DNA of 5,269 nt from Methanolinea sp. (GCA_013331225.1 DUGV01000188.1:1-5269); one strand, 5' to 3'. Shown: positions 1 to 5,269, counted from the stretch's first letter. The notes: generated by a model not told the origin, from the sequence alone. A program made the numbers and translations.

Positions 1-5
1 GTTGG

Positions 6-335
6 ATGAAGACTGAGGTTTTGAAGAACATCAAAGCGACAGAATCAGAGTACCAGAAGATGATTAGCGATGCTCTGGCCGAGAAGAAGCGGAACAGTGC
101 AAACGCCGAGCTCGAAGCAGACAACCTGATCATGAAAGCAACCCATGATGCTGAGGAGTACAAGAAGGCCAAGCTCGCAGAGGCCCGGCAGAACGCCGCA
201 AAAAAACATGACGAGATCCTTGCGGAAGGAAAGAGGCGTGCTGCCGAGCTGAAGGAGCGTGGAACACGCAATCTCGGGCGGGCAGCGGACCTTCTGGTGT
301 CGCGATTCAAGGAGCGGCTCCATGCTCACTCCTGA
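6..335 (+). CDS. ahaH: A-type ATP synthase subunit H (AhaH), peripheral stalk
   Basis: This 109-residue, highly charged, Ala/Glu/Lys-rich protein is predicted to be one nearly continuous helix, with no membrane segment and no enzymatic motif. In A-type ATP synthases subunit H pairs with subunit E in a long coiled coil that forms the peripheral stalk, holding the A3B3 head still against the membrane subunit I. The usual family length is about 100-110 residues, which matches. Regularly spaced alanines and the alternating K/E pattern across about residues 10-90 fit the right-handed coiled coil known for H. Identity rests largely on composition plus position, directly before subunit I in an otherwise canonical operon. 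The ATG at 6 gives a sensible protein, but only five bases precede it. No ribosome binding site can be seen and an upstream start cannot be excluded. The last 14 bases overlap subunit I. Confidence 0.92.
   Translation: MKTEVLKNIKATESEYQKMISDALAEKKRNSANAELEADNLIMKATHDAEEYKKAKLAEARQNAAKKHDEILAEGKRRAAELKERGTRNLGRAADLLVSRFKERLHAHS
309..314 (+). promoter_or_regulatory. Ribosome binding site for subunit I
   Basis: AAGGAG lies seven bases before the ATG at 322, inside the coding sequence of subunit H. It decides the start of subunit I. The upstream in-frame ATG at 259 would add 21 residues with no resemblance to the family, and the ATG at 340 has its nearest purine run only one base away. Confidence 0.85.
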
Positions 336-2295
336 GGGAATGACCCGTGTCCTGATTGCGGCCACCAAATCCCAGATGGAACCTGTGATCCGGGAGATGT
401 ACCGGCAGCACCTGTTCCATATTGAAGAGTTCGTGGAAAAAGACAGGATAGAGTACGAGGGGTATCGGATAGGTACCCCCCTCCCTCAGGCAAATGAGAC
501 TTCCCGCGAACTGCTTCGGCTCAGGGGCATCACCAATGCGTTCATGATCCGTGACGATCAGGAGGCATCCCAAAGCGAAAGACAGAAAAATGCACATCTG
601 AAAGAGGTAGTTGAGAAGGAATTACCAATCCTGGAACAGGAGGTCGAAGAACTCCTGGGACGGAGATCACGGTTGGATACCCAGGTGAAGGAGTATGAGC
701 AGAAGATCAGCGGATTACAGCCCTTCAGGGATGTGCCCTTCGATCTGGAGCTTCTCCGGGGTTACAAGACATTCTCTGTATTCTCTGGCTACATCTTGCG
801 GGACATATCCCTTGATATACCCCACGAAATGTTCACCAGTGATACAAAAAAGGCAAAATTTGTCATCCTTATAGTTTCAAACCAGCACCGTGGAAGCGCG
901 GAACAGGCACTTCTCGATGCACAGTTCCAGGCAGTTCCCATACCGGAAGAGAACGGTCTCGCCAAAGATCGCATCGGCTTCTACGAGAGTCAGATCCTGG
1001 CAGTGAAAGGTGAACTCGAGGACATCAACAGACGGCTCGAGGACCTCAAGAAGGAGCACAAGAACCTTTTCCTGGCCTGTAACGAGCTTCTCACCGCAGA
1101 TGTGGAGATGGCTGAAGCACCGCTGCGCTTTGCAACCACCGGTGAGACGTTCATAGTCGAGGGCTGGGTTCCCACTGCGGAACTGGAGAAGTTCCGACAG
1201 GGGATTCACTATGCTACCGGCGGCAAGGTCTACGTGTACGAGCTGGAAGGTTCGGAGATCGAGGACATCGCCCCCACTGAGTACCACAACGTCGGATTCG
1301 CGAAACCAACCGAGATGCTAATGGACGTGTACTCGAGGCCCAGGTATACTGAGATCGACCCTACCCTGCTGGTATCGATCATATTCCCGATTTTCTTCGG
1401 GATCATTCTCGGTGACGTGGGCTATGGTGCAATCCTTCTTGCACTGAGCATCGGCCTCCAGAGGTTCATGAAAGGAGATGACGGGACAAGACTCCTGAAA
1501 GTCCTCCGGAATGCAAGCATCTCGAGCATCGTATTTGGAATCCTTTTCAGCGAGTTTTTCGGGTTTTCCCTCCCGTGGTCGCCCATCCTGTTCTCCAGGC
1601 ACCTGAACATCGGAGGACATGCGGCCGGACATGGCCCTGAAGTCACTTCCCTGATGATCATGGCCATCTGGATTGGGATCCTGCAGATCACACTTGGGAG
1701 GGTCCTCGGGATTATCAACCACGCAAGGCAGGACCATGGGTCCCACCGTGTAAAGGCTGTCATGGCCAACCTTGGATGGATCATGGTTCTCTGGGGAATC
1801 CTGCTGATGCTCTGGGCATCATTCACCATGCCGTTCATGCCGGATTTCACTGGATTGCCACCAATCGTGATGGGACTGAACCTCTCGTCCATCCTCGGGA
1901 TCGTACTGATTCTTCTCGGTGTCATCTTCATTATCCGGGATTCCGCCCTTGAAATCGTGGAATTGCCCACCATTCTGAGTCACGTGCTTTCCTATGCCCG
2001 TCTGGTCGGCGTGGGTCTTTCCTCTGTGGCAATTGCAATGGTGGTGAACTTTATTGCCATCGGCCTGATTATTGAACCCCAACTCGAGTCTTTGAGCGCA
2101 GTTGGGGTTATTATCATCATCGTTGGCGCACTGGTTTTCGTGATAGGGCATCTTCTGAATACTATTCTTGGGATGCTTGGTGGCGGGCTCCAGTCAATCA
2201 GGTTGCAGTATGTCGAATTCTTCACCAAGTTCTACAAAGGTGGAGGCAAAAAATACACCCCATTCGGGATGAAAAAGAGATTTATGGAGGATTAA
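322..2295 (+). CDS. atpI: A-type ATP synthase subunit I (a-subunit), membrane stator
   Basis: This is the 657-residue membrane stator that carries the ion path next to the K ring. The soluble N-terminal part (about 1-345) has two long charged coiled-coil stretches, about 87-133 and 215-257; in the family this arm binds the E-H stalk. The membrane part follows: a hydrophobic pair with the motif FFGIILGDVGYG (358-369), then segments near 398-415, 443-465, 480-500, 515-538, 548-575 and 593-612. The SYARL motif places Arg560, and LQSIRLQYVEFF places Arg627. They correspond to Arg563 and Arg622 of the Thermus I subunit, which face the c-ring carboxylates. The C-terminal YVEFFTKFYKGGG pattern is typical of the family. 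The start at 322 is chosen because of the strong AAGGAG site; the product begins MLTPEGMTRV. The gene overlaps H by 14 bases and ends three bases before K, so translation is probably coupled. Length and motifs are intact. Confidence 0.97.
   Translation: MLTPEGMTRVLIAATKSQMEPVIREMYRQHLFHIEEFVEKDRIEYEGYRIGTPLPQANETSRELLRLRGITNAFMIRDDQEASQSERQKNAHLKEVVEKELPILEQEVEELLGRRSRLDTQVKEYEQKISGLQPFRDVPFDLELLRGYKTFSVFSGYILRDISLDIPHEMFTSDTKKAKFVILIVSNQHRGSAEQALLDAQFQAVPIPEENGLAKDRIGFYESQILAVKGELEDINRRLEDLKKEHKNLFLACNELLTADVEMAEAPLRFATTGETFIVEGWVPTAELEKFRQGIHYATGGKVYVYELEGSEIEDIAPTEYHNVGFAKPTEMLMDVYSRPRYTEIDPTLLVSIIFPIFFGIILGDVGYGAILLALSIGLQRFMKGDDGTRLLKVLRNASISSIVFGILFSEFFGFSLPWSPILFSRHLNIGGHAAGHGPEVTSLMIMAIWIGILQITLGRVLGIINHARQDHGSHRVKAVMANLGWIMVLWGILLMLWASFTMPFMPDFTGLPPIVMGLNLSSILGIVLILLGVIFIIRDSALEIVELPTILSHVLSYARLVGVGLSSVAIAMVVNFIAIGLIIEPQLESLSAVGVIIIIVGALVFVIGHLLNTILGMLGGGLQSIRLQYVEFFTKFYKGGGKKYTPFGMKKRFMED
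2286..2290 (+). promoter_or_regulatory. Ribosome binding site for subunit K
   Basis: GGAGG sits eight bases before the ATG at 2299 and overlaps the last codons of subunit I. The bases between it and the start are A/T-rich (ATTAAATT), so the start should be unstructured, as expected for the subunit needed in the most copies. Confidence 0.85.
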
Positions 2296-2298
2296 ATT

Positions 2299-2568
2299 AT
2301 GGCAGACGCAGCAACAGCAGTCGCAGCAACAGAAATGACCGTGGAAATGGTCAAGGCATCACAGCTTGGCATGAAAGCACTGGGCGCAGGTATCGCGGTA
2401 GGTCTTACCGGTATAGGGACCGGGCTTGCCGAGATGGCTATTGGATCGGCGGCCGTGGGCGCCACGGCAGAGAACAAGGACGTCTTTGGACTGGTGCTTC
2501 TGTTAACCGTTATTCCAGAGACCATTGTGATCTTCGGTCTCGTGGTCGGCCTCCTGTTATTGTTCTAG
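2299..2568 (+). CDS. atpK: A-type ATP synthase subunit K (c-subunit), rotor ring
   Basis: This 89-residue proteolipid has two membrane helices (about 27-54 and 63-88) joined by a short polar loop (about AENKD, 57-61), the hairpin of a c-type rotor subunit. Several copies form the ring that rotates as ions cross at the interface with subunit I. Helix 1 has the glycine-rich GIGTG (38-42) used for tight packing. Helix 2 has VIPETIVIFG, with Glu74 as the essential ion-binding carboxylate. By hand alignment to the Ilyobacter tartaricus c-subunit, Glu45 takes the place of Gln32, Thr75 of Ser66 and Phe79 of Tyr70, so the site has two carboxylates. It is a single hairpin with one main site, unlike the fused multi-hairpin forms of Methanocaldococcus or Methanopyrus. 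The Ala/Thr-rich N-terminus is about 13 residues longer than that of Ilyobacter. H+, Na+ or mixed coupling cannot be decided from sequence alone. Confidence 0.97.
   Translation: MADAATAVAATEMTVEMVKASQLGMKALGAGIAVGLTGIGTGLAEMAIGSAAVGATAENKDVFGLVLLLTVIPETIVIFGLVVGLLLLF
2308..2332 (+). repeat. Short in-frame direct repeat at the 5' end of subunit K
   Basis: GCAGCAACAG occurs at 2308-2317 and again at 2323-2332. The two copies are 15 bases apart start to start, that is five codons, and encode the Ala/Thr-rich start of K (ADAATAVAATE). The repeat is certain as sequence. It most likely reflects low-complexity coding or a small local duplication, not a functional site. Confidence 0.5.
2452..2468 (+). 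repeat. GC-rich inverted repeat within subunit K
   Basis: GCCGTGG (2452-2458) and CCACGGC (2462-2468) are perfect reverse complements separated by three bases. They can form a seven-pair stem with six G-C pairs in the mRNA. The stem covers the codons for the end of helix 1, just before the polar loop of K. The structure is plausible; a role is not shown. Confidence 0.45.
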
Positions 2569-2574
2569 GGAGCC
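2548..2574 (+). promoter_or_regulatory. Possible hairpin hiding the subunit E ribosome binding site
   Basis: Bases 2548-2550 (GGC) can pair with 2572-2574 (GCC), and 2552-2554 (TCC) with 2569-2571 (GGA), leaving C2551 bulged and a 14-base loop. This gives six pairs, five of them G-C. The 3' arm includes most of the AGGGAG site for E and the loop holds the K stop codon. A ribosome finishing K would open it. The pairing is read by eye and no folding energy was computed. Confidence 0.35.
2567..2572 (+). promoter_or_regulatory. Ribosome binding site for subunit E
   Basis: AGGGAG overlaps the TAG stop codon of K and lies six bases before the ATG at 2579, supporting that start. Confidence 0.8.
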
Positions 2575-2578
2575 GATT

Positions 2579-3157
2579 ATGGGATTGGAGGCAGTCCTTG
2601 CAGATATCCGCGAGAAAGGCCAGCAGGAAATGCAGAGGATCAGGAGTGAGAGCCGGGAGGAGACTTCCAGGGTTCTCACCGCTGCCCAGGAGCGTGCGGC
2701 GAAGATCAAGCAGGCCGCAAACGATGATGCTGAACGTCAGTCAGGGTATATCCTCTCACAGGAGATCTCGGCTGCCAACCTCCTGGTCAAGAGGGAACTT
2801 CTGAACACCCAGCAGGATCTCCTTGACCAGGTATATGAGAGAGCCATCGTCACAATTGCGGGGTTGCCCGAAAGTTTCCACCGGGACGCCATCACCCGCC
2901 TCCTCACGGAGGCAAAACAACAGATACCCGGGGGTATTGTGCGGGTAAACCAGAGGGATAAGGCGCTCCTTGAACGGATACTTGCGGAAAAACCTGAATT
3001 TAAAGCATTTTCAACGGGCAAGGATGCGGAGATAGATGGCGGGGTGATTGTTGAGAGCATGGATGGCACTCTGCAGCTTGATTACAGTTATCGGACTTTC
3101 CTGGACATGATATGGGAATCAGGACTCAAAGATGCGTCAGACTTGCTATTTGGGTAG
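2579..3157 (+). CDS. atpE: A-type ATP synthase subunit E, peripheral stalk
   Basis: This 192-residue soluble protein pairs with subunit H in the peripheral stalk; its C-terminal head binds the top of the A3B3 catalytic head. The N-terminal part (about 1-85) is a charged, Ala/Glu/Arg/Gln-rich helix without prolines, as expected for the coiled-coil partner of H. A mixed alpha/beta domain follows from about residue 90. The family signature near the C-terminus is present: IDGGVIVESMDG with the Gly pair at 154-155, then a hydrophobic/aromatic stretch (QLDYSYRTF), and the protein ends in LLFG, a common ending in the family. Typical length is about 185-205 residues. The start at 2579 is supported by AGGGAG six bases upstream and lies 10 bases after K. 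Subunit C follows 12 bases later. Nothing is broken or missing. Confidence 0.96.
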   Translation: MGLEAVLADIREKGQQEMQRIRSESREETSRVLTAAQERAAKIKQAANDDAERQSGYILSQEISAANLLVKRELLNTQQDLLDQVYERAIVTIAGLPESFHRDAITRLLTEAKQQIPGGIVRVNQRDKALLERILAEKPEFKAFSTGKDAEIDGGVIVESMDGTLQLDYSYRTFLDMIWESGLKDASDLLFG

Positions 3158-3164
3158 AAGGAGG
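3158..3164 (+). promoter_or_regulatory. Ribosome binding site for subunit C
   Basis: AAGGAGG directly follows the E stop codon and lies five bases before the ATG at 3170. It is the longest Shine-Dalgarno match in the window and fixes the start of C. Confidence 0.85.
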
Positions 3165-3169
3165 CTCGG

Positions 3170-4225
3170 ATGGCAGAAGTGAGAGCAGGACCAGTTCCCT
3201 ACATCTACGTGTGCACCAGGATGCGGGTGCGGAAAGCCAAGCTCCTCCCCAGGGAAGAGTACTTACGGATGCTGAACATGGGTCTCTCGGAGATAACGAG
3301 GTTTATCGAGGAGACCCAGTACAAGAAAGAGATCGACGAACTTGCCACCTCGTTCCACGGCATTGACCTCATCGAGATCGCACTGAGCTGGAACCTGGCG
3401 AAGGAGTATCAGAACATCCAGAAAATCACTCCTGGAACACTGAAAGACCTCACACGGGCATACCTGCGAAAGTGGGACATCCAGAACGTGCTCACCGTAC
3501 TCCGTGGCAAGCTTCACGGGGAGAGGTCCGGCAAGATCAGGGAGGTGCTGATACCCGCTGGCGAGCTTGACAAGCACTTTCTTGACAGGCTCATCGAGGA
3601 ACCAACGCCCGAGCGGATCATCGAGGCCCTGAAAGGAAAAGGGGTATACCCGCTTCTTTCAAGGTCGTTTGAGGGAGGGGTAAAAGAGGAGTTTCTGCCC
3701 AGGGTCGAGAACGAGCTCTACAAGCAGTTTTACGCTGAACTCGTCTCAATGGCCATGAGCGGCATCAAGGGGGGCAAGCAGTTCATGGACTATATCACCC
3801 TGGATATTGACATCACGAACATCAGCAACATGTTCCGTTTCCGTGCCGATCAGTCCGGTGAGGAGATGATGGCAGCAATCATTCCCGGCGGCACTATCTC
3901 ACCCCAGCAAATCCAGAGGCTGATGTACATCCGTGACCGGAATGAGTTCATCGACGCACTTGTGCCACTCGTGAAAGTGAGAGTATTACGCGAACTCCTT
4001 GAGAAGCTCCGCGAGGAGAAGTCAATCCGCGAGATTGAGATCGATCTCATCAAAGTCCAGCTCGCAGAGATGGAGTCGATGTCCAAGCTGCATCCGTTCT
4101 CCATCCATCCCATCCTCGCCTATCTGGAGATGAAGAAGTACGAGATATTCAATCTCAGAGCCCTGGCACGCGGAAAGGAATCGAACCTCACTCCTGACCG
4201 GATCAGGGGGTACCTGGTGATATAA
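3170..4225 (+). CDS. atpC: A-type ATP synthase subunit C, rotor-ring adaptor (V-ATPase d homologue)
   Basis: This 351-residue, mainly alpha-helical soluble protein sits on the cytoplasmic face of the K ring and couples it to the central stalk; it is the homologue of V-ATPase subunit d. No signal peptide, membrane helix or catalytic motif is seen. The N-terminus has the family's tyrosine/arginine-rich start ([17 protein letters not shown]) followed by [10 protein letters not shown]. The C-terminal block from about His308 to Ile351 is the most diagnostic: [19 protein letters not shown], then NLRALARGK and a final IRGYLVI. This matches the family pattern of a proline-containing YL.xK.xE.xNLR segment and a C-terminal hydrophobic end. 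Length equals the usual 340-360 residues. The start has an AAGGAGG site five bases upstream. The stop codon shares one base with the start of F (TAATG), so F is probably translated by re-initiating ribosomes. Confidence 0.96.
   Translation: MAEVRAGPVPYIYVCTRMRVRKAKLLPREEYLRMLNMGLSEITRFIEETQYKKEIDELATSFHGIDLIEIALSWNLAKEYQNIQKITPGTLKDLTRAYLRKWDIQNVLTVLRGKLHGERSGKIREVLIPAGELDKHFLDRLIEEPTPERIIEALKGKGVYPLLSRSFEGGVKEEFLPRVENELYKQFYAELVSMAMSGIKGGKQFMDYITLDIDITNISNMFRFRADQSGEEMMAAIIPGGTISPQQIQRLMYIRDRNEFIDALVPLVKVRVLRELLEKLREEKSIREIEIDLIKVQLAEMESMSKLHPFSIHPILAYLEMKKYEIFNLRALARGKESNLTPDRIRGYLVI
4036..4049 (+). repeat. 14-base perfect palindrome within subunit C
   Basis: TGAGATCGATCTCA is its own reverse complement. 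It encodes part of the EIEIDLI segment of C. A palindrome with no loop is more relevant to DNA-binding proteins or methylases (it holds two GATC sites) than to RNA folding. It lies deep in a coding region, so chance is the simplest explanation. Confidence 0.4.
4216..4221 (+). promoter_or_regulatory. Weak, close ribosome binding site for subunit F
   Basis: GGTGAT ends three bases before the ATG at 4225. It matches the 3' half of the AGGAGGTGAT consensus. It is short and close to the start, so coupling to translation of C through the TAATG overlap is likely to matter. Confidence 0.55.
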
Positions 4226-4527
4226 TGGAGATCGCAGTGATTGGGAACCAGGAGTTCATCCTTGGATTCAGGCTCGCCGGGATACGAAAAACGTATCCAG
4301 TCGAGAACGACGAGATGCTCCTGGCACATATCAACCGGGTTCTTGATGATTCTGATGTGGGGATCCTGGTGCTCCAGAGCAGTGACCTGAAGAAGATCCC
4401 CCGCCGTCTCCAGATGACACTTGAGGAATCGGTAAAACCGACGGTAATCACCATCGGGGCAGAGGAAGGAGGACTCTCCATGAGGGAGAGAATTAAGCGT
4501 TCAGTGGGTGTTGACCTGTGGAAGTGA
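4225..4527 (+). CDS. atpF: A-type ATP synthase subunit F, central stalk
   Basis: This small 100-residue soluble subunit is part of the rotating central stalk, where in related enzymes it binds subunit D and influences catalysis. The N-terminal beta strand [15 protein letters not shown] followed by RLAGI (residues 1-20) is the family hallmark, opening a small alternating alpha/beta (Rossmann-like) fold. Further strands are [11 protein letters not shown] (about 48-58) and PTVITIGA (about 72-79), and the C-terminus VGVDLWK matches the family's VGVDL ending. Usual length is about 100 residues. The gene overlaps C by one base and A by ten, so it is wedged between two cistrons with little freedom for independent translation. 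A perfect inverted repeat lies in its 5' part (4280-4298). No anomaly in the protein is seen. Confidence 0.96.
   Translation: MEIAVIGNQEFILGFRLAGIRKTYPVENDEMLLAHINRVLDDSDVGILVLQSSDLKKIPRRLQMTLEESVKPTVITIGAEEGGLSMRERIKRSVGVDLWK
4280..4298 (+). repeat. Inverted repeat in the 5' part of subunit F
   Basis: GGATACG (4280-4286) and CGTATCC (4292-4298) are perfect reverse complements around an AAAAA loop, 55 bases after the start of F. It could form a seven-pair hairpin in mRNA. No U-tract follows, so it does not look like a terminator. It encodes the family-typical GIRKTYPV segment, so chance is possible. Confidence 0.45.
4507..4510 (+). promoter_or_regulatory. Weak ribosome binding site for subunit A
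   Basis: GGTG, within GGGTG, ends seven bases before the GTG at 4518 and matches only part of the AGGAGGTGAT consensus. It is the best site near either candidate start and favours 4518 over the GTG at 4524. It lies within the last codons of F. Confidence 0.5.
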
Positions 4528-5269
4528 AGACAGAGAAACCAAAAAGTGATACAACAGGAGTTCTCAAGAGAATCGCCGGTCCTGTGGTCACCGCCGTGGG
4601 GATTGACGCCCACATGTACGACGTGGTGAAGGTCGGCAACGAAGAACTCATGGGAGAAGTGATCAAGATACAGGGTGAGAACATCATCATCCAGGTGTAC
4701 GAGGATACTTCGGGGATCAGGCCCGGCGAACCGGTGATCAACACCGGGCTTTCGCTCGCAGTCGAGCTTGGGCCTGGGCTTCTGACCAGTATCTATGACG
4801 GCATCCAGAGACCCCTCTCTGTCCTCGTAGACAAGATGGGCGACTTCATCCAGCGCGGGGTTTCGGCCCCGGGTCTTGATCATGCGAAGAAGTGGGAGTT
4901 CAAACCGCTGGCAAAAGAAGGCGCAACCGTTGCCCCTGGGAGCATTATCGGCGAAGTCCAGGAGACGAACATCGTCCACCGGGTCATGATCCCGCCCAAT
5001 GTGAAGGGCGGAACCATAAAGACCATCAAGGCCGGCATGTTCACTGTCGACGAGGTGGTCTGCACCCTGGATAACGGCGCCCAGATCTCCATGATGCAGA
5101 AATGGCCCGTCCGTGTACCCCGGCCTGTCAACGAGAAGATGAACCCTACGGTTCCCCTTATCACCGGGCAGCGTATCCTCGACGGTCTCTTTCCCATCGC
5201 AAAGGGCGGGACCGCGGCGATCCCCGGGCCGTTCGGGAGCGGGAAGACGGTCACCCAGCAGCAGCTCGC
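4518..5269 (+). CDS. atpA: A-type ATP synthase catalytic subunit A (partial, 5' part)
   Basis: This is the catalytic subunit, three copies of which alternate with subunit B in the cytoplasmic head, where ATP is made or hydrolysed. The first 250 residues are visible and the frame runs open off the right edge; the full protein is usually about 580 residues. In order: beta-barrel domain with KRIAGPVV (17-24) and [14 protein letters not shown] (59-72); [14 protein letters not shown] (87-100); the extra 'non-homologous' bulge domain special to A/V-type A subunits (about 115-190); MMQKWPVR (192-199); LITGQR (214-219); and P-loop GPFGSGKT at 237-244 with Lys243 as the phosphate-binding lysine. The start is GTG: a stop codon at 4512-4514 closes the frame just upstream, and the first in-frame ATG (4614) would remove the first barrel strand. 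GTG at 4524 is an alternative start. The ten-base overlap with F suggests coupling. Confidence 0.96.
   Translation, partial: MEVKTEKPKSDTTGVLKRIAGPVVTAVGIDAHMYDVVKVGNEELMGEVIKIQGENIIIQVYEDTSGIRPGEPVINTGLSLAVELGPGLLTSIYDGIQRPLSVLVDKMGDFIQRGVSAPGLDHAKKWEFKPLAKEGATVAPGSIIGEVQETNIVHRVMIPPNVKGGTIKTIKAGMFTVDEVVCTLDNGAQISMMQKWPVRVPRPVNEKMNPTVPLITGQRILDGLFPIAKGGTAAIPGPFGSGKTVTQQQL

Noticed and set aside
877..1287. 136-codon open frame on the - strand within subunit I
   Set aside because: It is antisense to the N-terminal coiled-coil region of I. Its regular Leu/Val content mirrors the Glu/Lys/Asp codons of the real gene.
1422..1973. 183-codon open frame on the - strand within subunit I
   Set aside because: It is fully antisense to the conserved membrane part of subunit I. 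Its Ser/Arg/Pro/Met-rich composition has no membrane segment or motif, so it is a shadow frame.
2296..2298. Possible internal promoter before subunit K at the A/T-rich ATTAAATT
   Set aside because: A TATA-like box should lie about 25 bases before an RNA start with a purine-rich BRE upstream. This A/T patch sits directly at the start codon of K, with nothing convincing further upstream.
3112..3366. 84-codon + strand open frame overlapping the E-C junction
   Set aside because: It is out of frame with both subunit E and subunit C, has no ribosome binding site of its own and shows no family resemblance.
4280..4298. Intrinsic terminator in subunit F
   Set aside because: The stem is followed by AGTCGAG and not by a T-run, and intact F and A coding sequence continues beyond it.
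4203..4979. Long open frame of 258 codons on the - strand opposite C, F and A
   Set aside because: It lies antisense to three well-recognised ATP synthase genes, has no recognisable domain and is rich in Arg, Ser and His, as expected for a reverse shadow of GC-moderate coding DNA.
4892..5074. 60-codon + strand open frame within subunit A
   Set aside because: It is out of frame with the clearly conserved subunit A; its His/Arg/Pro-rich product is typical of a shifted reading.
1..5269. An undescribed system, mobile element or CRISPR array
   Set aside because: Nearly every base is accounted for by seven intact, canonical ATP synthase genes in the expected order. No transposase, spaced repeats, tRNA, attachment site or foreign gene is present.

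Overview
The window lies inside an archaeal A-type (A1AO) ATP synthase operon. Seven genes on the + strand run H-I-K-E-C-F-A with almost no space between them; the window starts at the 5' end of subunit H and ends inside the P-loop region of catalytic subunit A. The source is almost certainly a methanogenic euryarchaeon. The gene order, the single-hairpin 89-residue rotor subunit with its P-E-T ion site, and the GPFGSGKT P-loop all fit. My memory of related proteins points to the class Methanomicrobia, possibly Methanomicrobiales, but no sequence search was run to place it more precisely.

Layout. Bases 6-335 encode subunit H (peripheral stalk coiled coil). Bases 322-2295 encode the membrane stator subunit I (a-subunit), which starts inside H. 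Bases 2299-2568 encode the rotor-ring subunit K (c-subunit). Bases 2579-3157 encode subunit E (peripheral stalk), 3170-4225 subunit C (rotor-ring adaptor), 4225-4527 subunit F (central stalk), and 4518-5269 the first 250 residues of catalytic subunit A. A begins with GTG, so an ATG-only search misses it. Junctions are -14, +3, +10, +12, -1 and -10 bases. There is no internal promoter, terminator, RNA gene, mobile element or CRISPR. No stretch without a gene exceeds 12 bases.

How the parts work together. K monomers form the membrane ring that turns as ions pass the I/K interface. I carries the ion half-channels and also anchors the E-H peripheral stalks, which hold the A/B head still. C caps the ring and connects it to the central stalk, to which F belongs. 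A, with B (expected just downstream), makes or hydrolyses ATP. The missing genes B and D, and often G, are expected beyond the right edge.

This is a well-known machine and I found no undescribed system. The observations most worth a second look are the pair of carboxylates (E45, E74) in the K ion site, a possible hairpin that hides the ribosome binding site of E, the contrast between strong and weak ribosome binding sites along the operon, and the non-ATG start and N-terminal extension of A.
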